Shown here: one piece after another, positions 27,928-38,159 of the stretch
Numbering within the stretch: the first letter of the stretch is position 1
How the letters are laid out: the number at the start of each line of letters is the position of its first letter
Source of the DNA: Paenibacillus sp. CC-CFT747
GTDB lineage: Bacteria; Bacillota; Bacilli; Paenibacillales; NBRC-103111
Direction of reading: 5' to 3'
Length of the DNA: 64,000 bases
NCBI GenBank assembly: GCA_030323305.1
Contig: CP106741.1
Coordinates: forward strand, 4,091,501-4,155,500
Notes under the pieces: model-generated
Told to the model about the DNA's origin: nothing
What the model saw: only the letters and a program-made list of their open reading frames with translations
Database searches by the model: none
Made by a program: the position numbers and the translations under genes

Positions 27928-28341
27928 CTATTCCTCGTAGTAGCCTTTGCCTTCCCCGCGCTGAAAGGTGGCCAGGTACCAGTGGTTCCCGAAGGGATCC
28001 TCAATCCCCGCGCTTCTCTCTCCATAGGGCATATCTCCCGGCTCGTAGAGGGAGACGGCTCCCGCCTCAAGCGCTTTGCGGTAGCAGCTGTCGGTGTCCT
28101 CCACGAAAAGATGCAGCGTGTTGGTCCGCGGCGGAAAGGGACCTTGGGCATCCGAAAGCTCCAGGATGGTCGTTCCCACTCTCAACTCCGCATGTGAGAT
28201 CTTCCCCTCCTCGCTGCGCATGAGGTTCTCTTCCACCGCGCCGAACGCTTGAGTCAGAAACTCCGCCAGCTTGGCCGCATCCTGAACGATGAAATAGGGG
28301 GTGGCCGTCTGAAATCCTTTTGGCGTATAGGAATGGGTCAT
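27928..28341 (-). CDS. VOC/glyoxalase-like (PhnB-type) protein
   Basis: An intact vicinal-oxygen-chelate protein of 137 residues resembling the PhnB/YdfO group. The two beta-alpha-beta-beta-beta modules are visible: TPYFIVQDAAKLAEFLTQAF with HAELRVGTTILELSDA, then NTLHLFVEDTDSCYRKALEAG with GIEDPFGNHWYLATF. His and Glu positions fit metal binding, but many members bind small molecules without catalysis. The start has AGGAGGCA upstream. No substrate can be named. An AraC regulator lies upstream on the same strand. Confidence 0.85.
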   Translation of the reverse strand: MTHSYTPKGFQTATPYFIVQDAAKLAEFLTQAFGAVEENLMRSEEGKISHAELRVGTTILELSDAQGPFPPRTNTLHLFVEDTDSCYRKALEAGAVSLYEPGDMPYGERSAGIEDPFGNHWYLATFQRGEGKGYYEE

Positions 28342-28417
28342 CGTAATGCCTCCTTGACTAGGGACTAGGCTTTCATTATAGCGCGGACCTCTCCGGATGT
28401 ATTGGATATTTCTGACC

Positions 28418-29267
28418 TTAGCGGGGATAAGGGGAGTGGTTCGGATGCCGTTCCGGAATGCGACGGTAGCGGCTCGGCGGCATACCGGAAAAGGCTTGGA
28501 AATCGCGGATGAGATGAGCCTGGTCGCAGTAGCCGCAAGCCTCGGCGATAGACGCCCAATCGGGCTGCTCCCCTTGGTTGAGGGCAGACAAGACCTCTTG
28601 AAAACGGTACAGGCGGCTAAGCTGCTTCGGGGTCATGCCTACCTGCGCCTTAAACCGCTCGTTAAACCGTCGGTGGCTCAAGCCCGTCCTCTCCAGCACC
28701 TTGGCGACTGAAGAGCGGCGCAGCTCCTCCATGGCATAAACAACGGCGGGGTGGCGCTCCAGGGGACGGAAGGAGGAGGCCAGCAGCTCTTCCTCCAGCG
28801 TGCGGAACCGTTCCTCCAGCGTAGAGCCGGCCGCCAATCGCCGGATAAGCCTTGCCTCATGGGGCCAGTAAGCGCTGAGCGGGACGTGCCGATTCAACAG
28901 CTCGTGGAGGGAGCTGGCAGAAACGGAAACAACCCTCCCGGGCGGAAATGGATCCCCACCACATCCGTTTGCCCGGACGTATCGATTCCAAAATACTCCG
29001 TATGGGGGCCGCACAGCACGGAAGCGCCGAAGAGCAGGCTTTCCCCCTTCCGGTTGAACAGCCGGATAGGCCCTCCTCCAAGGTCAATCACCAACTCTGC
29101 GGAGCCGTCGGGAATGGAAATCTCCCGGGAATGGGCGGAGCGGTAGTCCTGAAGGGACCAGAAGCATTCCACAAAGGGGGACAGGGAACCGCAGGGGGAA
29201 AAAGTGACCGGCTTCATGCCAGGAAAGCGGCGGCAGCCGCGCACCGGTATGAGGGAATAATAGTCAT
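28418..29267 (-). CDS. AraC-family transcriptional regulator (two frameshifts)
   Basis: An AraC-type regulator of 283 residues. The N-terminal sensor region has SPFVECFWSLQDYR, IPDGSAELVIDLGG and GIHFRPGGLFPFL. The C-terminal HTH pair shows LERTGLSHRRFNERFKAQVG and IAEACGYCDQAHLIRDFQAF followed by GMPPSRYR. I place the start at ATG 29267 because AGGAGGAAC lies four to five bases upstream. This requires one lost C near 29226 (CTTTCCTGG) to enter the frame MKPVTFSPCG; a second lost base near 28908 rejoins sensor and HTH. If the first repair is wrong, ATG 29217 is the start. It may control the adjacent VOC gene. Confidence 0.8.
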
Positions 29268-29425
29268 GAGCGTTCCTCCTCTATACGAATCTGACCCTTT
29301 CATTTAACCTTATCTTGGACGAGTTGTATATCACCATCTGAACGGGAGGCGGCCCAACGTCAGAGGAATGCCTCGTCATCCGTTTACTACCTGTAAGGCA
29401 GGAAGGGAACAAGAGAAAAGGGGGC

Positions 29426-30163
29426 ATGAAAGGGATGTATTTTGATGCGCGTTATGAGGGCACCTTTACGGCGTTCTCGCTTTCTCATCTGCTGGCGGTT
29501 GCGGCTTTATTCCTCGCTATCGCCCTAATGGCGGCTTTGCGGTCGAGGCTCGCCAAAAGACCGGTCCGTCTCATGCTCGCGGGAGTGCTTCTTGGCACAG
29601 AAGCCGCCTTGAATCTATGGTATAGGGAACAGGGAATCTGGTCCGTCCAATCCACCCTGCCGCTTGAGCTGTGCAGCATAACGCTTCTTCTGTCTATCGT
29701 CATGCTCGTAACGAGAAGCAGGATCCTGTACGAGATCGTCTATTTCGCCGGGATCGCCGGCGCCCTGCAGGCGATCCTCACTCCTGAGCTGGGCTATCCG
29801 TTCCCTCATTTCCGGTTTTTTCAATTTTTCATCGCGCATGCGGGAATCATTCTGGCCGCCCTGTATATGACGTTAGTGGAGGGCTACCGGCCGGTCCCGC
29901 GCTCGATTCTGCGGGTCATGCTCTTCCTGAACGGGCTGGCCGTCCTGGTGTGGGGGATCGACCGGTGGCTGGGGGCCAATTACATGTTCCTGGCGAGAAA
30001 GCCCGAGAACGCCTCGATCCTGGATTGGTTCGGGCCGTATCCCTACTATTTGCTTGCGGAGGAAATGCTTGCTCTCGTTCTTTTTCTCTTGCTGTATTGG
30101 CCCTTTGCCGGTCGTCGAAGGAAAAAGCAGATTCCTCGGGAGGCTGCAACCGGAACAAAATAA
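29426..30163 (+). CDS. YwaF/TIGR02206-type integral membrane protein
   Basis: An intact 245-residue membrane protein with about seven hydrophobic helices, of the YwaF-like TIGR02206 family of unknown function. Characteristic stretches are FSLSHLLAVAALFL, LPLELCSITLLLSI, YFAGIAGALQAILTPEL with HFRFFQFFIAHAGII, and NYMFLARKPENASILDWFGP near residue 190. The start is ATG 29426, preceded by AAAAGGGGG; ATG 29435 is in frame. No operon partner is evident. Confidence 0.85.
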   Translation: MKGMYFDARYEGTFTAFSLSHLLAVAALFLAIALMAALRSRLAKRPVRLMLAGVLLGTEAALNLWYREQGIWSVQSTLPLELCSITLLLSIVMLVTRSRILYEIVYFAGIAGALQAILTPELGYPFPHFRFFQFFIAHAGIILAALYMTLVEGYRPVPRSILRVMLFLNGLAVLVWGIDRWLGANYMFLARKPENASILDWFGPYPYYLLAEEMLALVLFLLLYWPFAGRRRKKQIPREAATGTK

Positions 30164-30293
30164 ATCTCAAGGCTTGCAGCGAAGGCTGTGGAAAGGAATC
30201 CGCGGCCTTTTGCCATAGCGTGTCAGCAGAGTGAACCGGTGCAAGGAAAATGGTAGAATAAAATCTAAAGAAGCCAAACAGGAGGCGATTCAC

Positions 30294-31383
30294 ATGGGAG
30301 AATCGGTTGTTGGGCTGCCCGATTCAGGAAGCTCCTAGCGGCCTTCCGTCTTTTGGACGGGGAAATCCGGAACGGACAGACACCGGGAGGAACCGCAGCG
30401 GCAGGAAGCCGGACCGCCATTTACGGTCTGTATGCCGCAGGAGCGGTTGGAGGGGAGACGGAAGCAGGAAGACCGGTCGTTCCGGAGACCATTTACGATT
30501 GTGCCTCTTTGACGAAGGTAGTGGTCACCCTGCCGCTTGTCCTTATGCTGCTTGAGGGAGGAAAGCTCCATTTGAACGAGCCGGTGTGCCGGTTTCTTCC
30601 CGAATTCGGGGCCAACGGCAAGGAGAGCGTGACGGTCAGGCAGCTGCTTTCGCACACCTCGGGGCTTCCCGCTTTCTTTAACCTGCACGGCAACGGCTGG
30701 CCGCCGGAGAGAATGTGGCAGGAGATCGCCGGACTCAGGCTGGAGGACATGCCCGGCAGCCGGATGGTATACAGCGACATCGGCTTTATCGTACTCGGGA
30801 GGCTGATCGCCGTCCTGATGGAGAAGCCGCTTGATCAGGCGGCCCGGGAGAGACTTTTTCAGCCGCTTGGGATGACGGATACGGGCTTCTGTCCAGGGCC
30901 GGAGCTCCACGCCCGCCTGGCTCCCACGGAGTTCGATGAGAAGCTTGGACGGCCGAAGCTTGGAGAGGTTCACGATGAGAATGCCTATGCCTTTGGGGGC
31001 GTGAGCGGACATGCCGGCCTGTTCTCCACAGCCGGGGATCTCGCCAAATACGCCCGCATGTGGCTGGGGGAGGAGAGCTCGATGGGACGCGAGTCCTGTC
31101 GCCAGCCTCCGTGGAAGCCGCAGCCCGGTCTTGGACGGGGACTCTTCCCGCTAACCGGGGGCTCGGCTGGACGCTGAAGGGCGATCCGTGGGACGCGTCC
31201 GGGGATCTGTTCTCCGAACGCTCGTACGGCCACACGGGCTTCACCGGAACAAGCCTCTGGATTGATCCGCAGCGGGACGTTTTCGCGGTTCTGCTTACGA
31301 ACCGGGTTCATTACGGAAGGGACAAATCCGTGGTGCGCCTCCGTGTTTGTTACCACAATGCCGTGGCGGCGAGCTTGTCTTGA
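30294..31383 (+). CDS. Beta-lactamase-class-C-like serine hydrolase (two frameshifts)
   Basis: A serine hydrolase of 363 residues with the class C beta-lactamase/DD-peptidase fold and no signal peptide. The nucleophile is in CASLTKVV (SxxK). The second motif is YSDIGFIVLG (Tyr), and the KTG-like third motif is HTGFTGTSLW. Close features are LLSHTSGLPAF and PLGMTDTGF. Likely an esterase or amidase rather than a resistance enzyme. ATG 30294 has GGAGGCG upstream. A lost C near 30318 (CTGCCCGATT) and a lost G near 31068 (CTGGGGGAGG) interrupt it. A bidirectional terminator lies 120 bp beyond the stop. Confidence 0.85.
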
Positions 31384-31503
31384 CGGGCTGAAGCCGCTTG
31401 TTACCATAAGGCGCGCTCAACCAGCGTCTGCCCAATTTCGCCTGATTCGAAAAGAACCTATCCTTGCGGATAGGATTAGCAGAAATCCGTTATAACGCCA
31501 AAA

Positions 31504-31533
31504 AAACAGCCCGAGCAGCTCGGGCTGTTTTTG
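31504..31533. terminator. Bidirectional terminator
   Basis: A 12-bp perfect stem (31504-31515 with 31519-31530) with a 3-nt loop, flanked by A residues and T residues. It serves the serine hydrolase on + and the large secreted protein on -. Confidence 0.92.
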
Positions 31534-31597
31534 CATTGATAGAGGAGGGCAGCGGTCCCTTCACCGGATGGCTAGCGGACTTGCCCCTTTTATGGTT

Positions 31598-34500
31598 TTA
31601 CAGCTTGCCGGCCAGCTTCAGAAGAACCTGGGCCTGTTCGGCGGTCAGTTTCTTGCCGGTCAAGGCATTCACCTGGTTGGTGAAGGCATTAAGCATGCCG
31701 GCTTCGGCTTGGGCGTTCCCCGTTCCTCAGCGGCCGCTGCATTCTGCAGCTTGGAGGTGAGGGCTTCGGTAATGCCCGGATCCTCGGAAGTGAAGGAACG
31801 AACCAGCTCCGTCACCCCGTCGTATGTTACGGCGATCCGGAAGGTGAAATCGGACGTAACCGTATTGCCGGCCTTGTCTTTGGCGGTAACGGAAACCGTA
31901 TGCTCGCCGGGCTCGAACGTATAAGCCGGAGCTTGAACAAGCGGAGCGGAGCATGGATTGTCCGCGAGGCCCGACAGGGCGTCAACGGCGCTGCAGCCGA
32001 TATAGACATTCTCGGAAACGGTATAATCCGATTTGCCGGTGAACTGTACCGTCGGCGCCGTCCGGTCAATGCGGACCTCCATCTTCTGCGGGTCAGTGGC
32101 AAGGCCCGAGAAGTTGGTGGCGGAATAGGTCACCGTCGTTACGCCTTCCTTCGTAATCGGCAGCTGGAGGGACGAGCCTTTTACCGTGGTCTTCGCAGCC
32201 GGCTGCGCACCTTCGGCCGAATAGGTCAACGACCACGCATGGTCGGCAGCCAGATTCAGGACGGTGTCGCCATTGTTCCAGCCGTTCTCATTGGCGGCAG
32301 GAGTCAGGCTGGCGGAAACGACCGGAATTTGCTGATCCTTCTTCGTTACGGTGAAATCGTCGTAATAAGCGGACGAAATGTTATAGCGGGACGTAACAGC
32401 AATCAGCTTGGCATACACGGCACCTTCCGGCGCTTTGCCCCTCAGGGTCACTTTCTGCCATTGGGCCAGCCGGGATTCGTCCAGATGGATTTCGAGCGTA
32501 GAAATCGTAGCGTTGTTCTTGTCGAAGTAGCGGAACATGAAGCCCGGCTGCCCCGATTCAATATAAACGTTAACGTTCGCCTGGTATTCCTCTCCGGCAA
32601 CGACGGGAACTTTGTCGCTCTGAAGAGCAACGGATGCCGTGCGCAGCGTATCGGTAATCTTCAGGCTCTTGGACCCGCTGAAGGTCTTCGCGGTGCTGAC
32701 TTCATAGTTATAACCGGCTCCCGTTGCAAACAGGGGGTCCAGCCGGCCAGGCCTTCTTCAAAGCCCGGGTTACGTACAGGAACAGGGAGATGAGGCGGTT
32801 CCTCGGTAACCTCTCCGTCTACCTCGATCCGATACAAAATCGTGTTGGTCTGCATATCCGTCAGGTACAGGTTTCCGTCCCAGCCGAGATCAAAGCGGGA
32901 CGTATTGGCCAGGATCCGGGATTCCAGCGTTTCCGGGTCGATTACCGTCAGCTTGTCGTTGAAGAGGACGTAGAGCAAGCCGTCTTCGGACCAGCGCAGC
33001 GGATGATGAGCCCATTGGCTGAAGCTGAGCTTGGAGTGCACTTTTTGCTCTTGACGACTTCGTAGGTGTTAGGGTCGATGGCAAAGATATACTCATAGGC
33101 CGCTCCCCAGATGAGTCCGTCCGGACCTGCGGAAAGATCGCCGATGAAGATCGGCTTGTCCAAGCCGGGAATACGCAGCGGGAATTCGGTAATCTTCTCC
33201 TGCTTGTCGACATCCCAGACGAAGATTTTGGCTTCCTCTTCCGTAGGAACGGAACCGAGTCCCCCGCGGATGGTGGTCGATCCGAAGATTTTACCGTTGG
33301 CATAAGTCGAGCTCAGAACACTCTGGTTCTTAACGACATTGCGGTTGACGGTGGTTTCCCCGGTAGCCGGATCATAGACGGTCAGGGAACCGCCCAGTGT
33401 TCCGTAGCCGGAAATGGTAGAAATGTACAGCTTCCCTTTGGCGCTCGTGATGTTAACCAGGCGCTCTTGGTCGTTGCCCAGCACAGAGAGCTTCTTAGGG
33501 TTGGTCAAGCTTGGGGGCTGCTTAAGGTCGAATTCAAAAAGAGCCCCTTCCGGATAAACGCCCATGTACACTTTGTCCCCAATAGGGAACACGCTGTCGG
33601 CTTGGCCGATGCTGAAAGGAGTGGCGGTCATGTCCGTCAGGTTGACGAGAGAAGAACGGGCCTGAGAACCGGTCGTGATCAGCTGGTTCTCCGACACAGC
33701 GGCGACCCGGTTGACAACGCCAGGCACTCCCGGAATGACCGGAGGCAATTGCAGAACCAGCTTCTTCTCGATATTCATGATCGTGGCGCCGCCGTCATAC
33801 CGGACGGTTACGAGGTTCTTGCCCGGCAGGTCGGGATTGTTAGGAAACTCTACCCAATCCGCTCCCCGCAGGCCGGTCCCATACTCCAAGCCGGATTCTT
33901 CCACCTTGTGGGTGGCCAGGTCGAAGGTTTTCAGCTTCTTGTCCGACATGTAGTAAATTTTGCCGTTCAGCGAATCGGTTTCGTGAAGGCCGGTTACGTT
34001 CTCCAGCACGACATCGAGCCACTGCTCGGTTTGCGTGTCATAAAGGAAGGCTTCTCCCGGGATTCCGCTTCCGTCCGTATAACGGGCGAACAGATAACGG
34101 TCGTCAATCGTATCCAGGTCGTATACCGTATCTTCTTTAACGGGAAGGGAGCCGGCGATGTCGGTTTTCTCTCCCGTGGCCAGGTTGACGCGAACGATCT
34201 GCTTGTGGGCGGTTCCGGCGTAAACATTACCGCCCTGGTAGGCGATGGAACGTACGTACTCCTGAGCGCCTTCGCCGATCATCCGTCCGTAATCCTTCAC
34301 CTGGCGGGTAGCGGGATCGTATTGGAAGACCTTTCCTCCCGGGTAAGTTCCGACATAGACGCGTCCCTGCTCATCGGTCGTAATGCTGTTCGGAACCGAC
34401 TGCCCGTCAAATTGGGCTACCTGTTCAGGTGTCTTCGTGACAGGAGAGTAATGCCACAGCCGGGCTCCTCCACCATCAGCGGCGAGATATAAGGATCCGT

Positions 34501-34828
34501 CGGGGGCAATCGTATGGGCCCAGGAGCTTTCCGAAGGACCGATCGGGATGCTGCGCAGAAGCTTATAATCGTCCAGATCGATTACGTTAAGATGGCCGGG
34601 CTTGCCTTTGCTTGTGGCGTAGAGGACATTGTGGCCGTCTTCTTTGCCCGCTGTTCCGTTGAACACGGCTACGGTATAATTATTAGGAACGAGAAGTTCT
34701 TCCGGAGCTCCGTACGTTTTCTGAGACAACCGGCTGCCTTCGGCGGCAGATGCGGCACCGGTCCAGCCGGTGACGACGAGCATAGCGCTGGTCAGAAGGG
34801 GGATAGCCCGCTTCATCATTTTTTGCAT
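31598..34828 (-). CDS. Large secreted beta-propeller protein with C-terminal FIMAH domain (three frameshifts)
   Basis: A secreted protein of about 1077 residues. The signal peptide is MQKMMKRAIPLLTSAMLVV followed by TGWTGAASAAEG. Residues about 40-680 contain repeated propeller-blade-like units (for example GRVYVGTYPGGKVFQYDPATRQV and KLYISTISGYGTLG...LTVYDPATGE). A carbohydrate-binding-like beta-sandwich (NPGFEEGLAGW and FMFRYFDKNNATIS) and Ig-like repeats (VRIDRTAPTVQFTGK) follow. The extreme C-terminus (AFTNQVNALTGKKLTAEQA) matches a FIMAH-type helical domain. Lost bases lie near 33043 (an A), 32736 (a C) and 31712 (a G). GGAGGT precedes the start. The ligand is unknown; polysaccharide binding or lyase activity is possible. 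Confidence 0.8.
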
Positions 34829-35124
34829 CGCTTTGCGACCTCCTTGATGGATAATATGTAAGCGGTGTCAAACTACAAGCAATTCCTGCCGCTTCCTCCT
34901 CTCCCGGATATGTATACCTGGAAACGATGACCATCTAGCTGCTGTGGTATCCATGTGGTTTATATGATAGGGGAATTCGCAGGGAAGTCAATGGGATTCT
35001 AGTCCCTTGTTTCCTTGTGGTACCGTGAAGGAAAGCAGGATCCGACTATCCGAAAGAAGCCCTTCCCCTCCGCCGTATCGAATCCGTTAGGGCGGTAAAA
35101 AGGAAGAAACAAAGGAGGATGACG

Positions 35125-36631
35125 ATGAAACCGCAGGTACTAATTGTGGGAGCTGGTCCCACTGGACTTGTTCTTGCCCTATGCCTCGCCAAACAGGGAG
35201 TGCCCTTCCGCCTGATCGACAAGCATACCGGTCCCGGGGAGGCCTCCCGGGCGATCGCCGTCCATGCCCGGACGCTGGAGCTGTACCGGCAGCTCGGCCT
35301 GGCGGACGAGGTGGTGGCCGGAGGGATCCCGGTGGATTCCGTACAATGGCGAACAGGGAAGGAGAAGAAGGTGCGGCTTCCTCTGGGCGATCTGGGAAAA
35401 GGGCTGAGCCCCTATCCGTTCGTGCTCAGCTATCCGCAGGATGATCATGAACGGCTGCTTGTCGATCATCTTCATCGGCAGGGCCTGACGGTCGAGTGGG
35501 GAACGGAGCTGGTATCTTTCCGTCAGGACCCGGTTTGGGTGGAGACCGTTCTGAGAAAGGATGGCATAGAAGAACCGCACACCTTTGCCTATGTGTGCGG
35601 CTGTGATGGGGCTCACAGCCTTGTGCGCAAAGGGCTGGAGCTTTCTTTTGCCGGCGGAACGTACCGCCAGGTATTTTATGTCGCGGATGTGGAGGCGGAC
35701 GGGATGGGAGAGGGGGCGTTGAACGTTTATCTGGACGACTCCGGCTTCTGCATCTTTTTGCCGGTCCGAAGCACGGGTATGGTCCGTCTGATCGGCATCG
35801 TACCCGACGAAGCCGATCCTTCCACGGTAACCTTCGACATCATCCGGCCCTATGTGTATAAACAGACCGGTCTTACTGTCCGCCGGGTCAACTGGTTCTC
35901 TACCTACCAGGTTCATCACCGCGTTAGCGAGCATTTCCGCAAGGACCGTGTCTTCCTGGCCGGGGACGCCGGTCATATCCATAGTCCGGCGGGAGGGCAA
36001 GGCATGAATACCGGCATCGGGGACGCGGTCAATCTGGCCTGGAAGCTCGCCGCCGTTCTACAAGGCAAAGCCCAGCCGTCCCTGCTGGAAACCTATGAAG
36101 CGGAGCGGCTTCCTTTTGCCCGGACGCTGGTTGCCACCACGGACAGAGCCTTCCAGCTCATTGTGGGAAGGAAAGCCTTTAACCGCTTTATGCGCCTGTT
36201 TTTCCTCCCGACCCTGGCCCCGCTGCTTCTCCGGTTACCCTTCCTCCGCCGAATGGCCTTCAAGACCGTTTCCCAAACGCGTATTCATTACCGGGAAAGC
36301 GGGTTAAACCGGGGAACAGCGGGAAGAATTCAAGGGGAGACCGCCTGCCCTGGGTTCGAACGCCGGGCGGCGATAACTACGAGCCTCTGCAGCAGTGCAA
36401 TTGGCAGCTCCATGTTTATGGAGAGGCCGCGCCGGAGATCCGGGACTTTGCGCGTTCCGCTTCCTTCCCGCTCTTCAGCTTCGATTGGACGCCTGCGGCC
36501 GGAGCCGCGGGAATACCGAGGACGCCCTCTTTCTGGTCCGCCCTGACGGCTATGTCGGCCTTGCGCTTGACGCTCCCCGCGTCGAAGACCTCCGATCCTA
36601 CGTGGACCGGTACTCCATCGCTCCTCTTTAA
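35125..36631 (+). CDS. FAD-dependent aromatic monooxygenase-like protein (two frameshifts)
   Basis: A class A flavoprotein monooxygenase of 502 residues (PheA/TfdB/MhpA-like). It has the FAD GxGxxG motif VLIVGAGPTGLVLALCLA, the CGCDGAHSLVRK motif and the second FAD motif FLAGDAGHIHSPAGGQGMNTGIGDA (in two parts). Such enzymes hydroxylate phenolic substrates with NAD(P)H and O2. ATG 35125 is preferred over 35119 for its spacing from AAAGGAGG. Lost G residues near 36335 and 36516 scramble the C-terminal thioredoxin-like domain; repaired, it ends EDALFLVRPDGYVGLALD. Its stop overlaps the stop of the convergent transporter. Confidence 0.85.
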
Positions 36632-38036
36632 GAGAGGAGGAACATGGCCGCGATCGTGGTAACCGCCAGCCCCGTGAGAACGGGAATGAGGTTCCGGCGG
36701 GCCACTTCGAACGGGCTGACTCCGCATATGGCGGCGGCGGGGATAAGCGCCCAGGGCACCAGGGTTCCGCCGCCTACCCAGATGGCGGCGATCTGCCCGA
36801 GGGCCGTCAAAGTGGCGATACCCGAACCGACGGCGGCGGAGACCAGGTGGGCCACAGAGCCGACCAGGGAGATGCCGGAGAAGCCGGAGCCGTCCAGCCC
36901 GGTGATGGCACCCGCCGCGGCGAGGGTGAGGGAGCCGACGGGAGCATTGATCGGCACGCTGTGGGCGAGGGCGGCTCCCCAGTCATTCACAATTCCGGCG
37001 GAGGCGGCGGGCAGGACTTTGCCGAACAGCTCCGTAAAGGCCGAATCGCCCAGATAGAAGAACGCCGCGATGGGGATGACGGGGCCGAACACCTTCAAGC
37101 CGAACTGGAAGCCGTCGACGAGGTATTCCGTTATCTTCTCCAGCCCTTGGCCGCGATGCGATTGCATGGTGAGAAGGACCAAGAGAAGCAGGGCCGTCCC
37201 TCCAAGCAGGGCGGTGGCTTCTCCTCCCTGCAGCTTCAGAACGAACATGGCGATCAGATCGGTCAAGAAGAGCAGAACGACGACCGCGGCCATCACCCGC
37301 CGGACCGGTTGGGAAAGCGTGTAGGCTCGTGCTTCGCCTGTCTCTACCGTTTCGGGTAAGGAAGCCGGCGAAGCGGATTCGGGAGAAAGACGACCGGAGC
37401 GCAAATCCCGGCGGATCATCCAAAAGGCCGTTACGGTGGTCACCACTCCCATAATCGCGACGAGCGGAACGCTGGCGCTGATGACATCGCCGACCGGAAT
37501 GCCGGCCGCATCCGCCGTAAGCTTGGGGGCGGCTTGAATCACATAGTCGCCGGACAGCGCAATCCCGTGCCCGAACAAGTTCATCGCAACGGCTACGGCA
37601 ATGGGCGGGAGTCCCACCCGGACGGCCGCGGGCAGGAGGACGACCCCGATGAGCGCCACGGCGGGGGAAGGCCAGAAGAACCAGGAAATGATCATCATGA
37701 CGATGCCCACCGTCCAGTACGCCATCGCAGGCGTCCTCATCAGGCGGGTAAAGGGGAAACCATCACCTCGTTAATCCCGGTTCGGGAGAGAACCCGGCTC
37801 ATGGCGACGATGACGGAAATAATGAGAATGGTCGACAGCAGCTCCTTGATGGCGTACAGAAAGCTGTTGAAGATGCCGCTTACCGAAGCGGATACCGAAT
37901 GGGTGGCGAGCAGGGCGATGACCAGAATCCCTGCTGTGCACAGCAGGGTCGTGTCTCTTTTGAACAGCATGCATCCGATCAGCATCACGATGACCGCCGC
38001 GTAAGCCCAGTGAAGGGCGGTTAGCTCAATCCCCAT
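36628..38036 (-). CDS. Ion-transporter-superfamily-like permease (one frameshift)
   Basis: An integral membrane protein of 469 residues with 11-12 predicted helices. The N-terminal part has GIFNSFLYAIKELLSTILII, the centre has PPIAVAVAMNLFGHGIALSGD, and the C-terminal half has DSAFTELFGKVLPA, GLDGSGFSGISLVGS and WVGGGTLVPWALIPAAAI. The repeated small-residue hairpin motifs resemble DcuC/GntP or short-chain carboxylate transporters, but I cannot name the family with confidence. GGAGGT precedes ATG 38036. One lost C near 37757 separates the first 95 residues. The stop codon overlaps the monooxygenase stop on the other strand. Confidence 0.65.
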
Positions 38037-38159
38037 AACACACCTCCGGGAGGAGAATAAAATCTGCTATACTTTATGCAGGCGAACGGCATGACGTTTG
38101 CCCGCAAAGCAGGAAAAAGAATAGAAAAACCAAACGATGAAGAAGGGAACGAAACGATC

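Noticed and set aside
28341-29267. AraC start at GTG 29244
   Set aside because: No Shine-Dalgarno sequence precedes it, whereas ATG 29267 has AGGAGG and needs only one lost base like those seen elsewhere.
30294-31383. Serine hydrolase as a true beta-lactamase
   Set aside because: It lacks a signal peptide and has an HTG rather than KTG motif; an esterase-like function is more probable.
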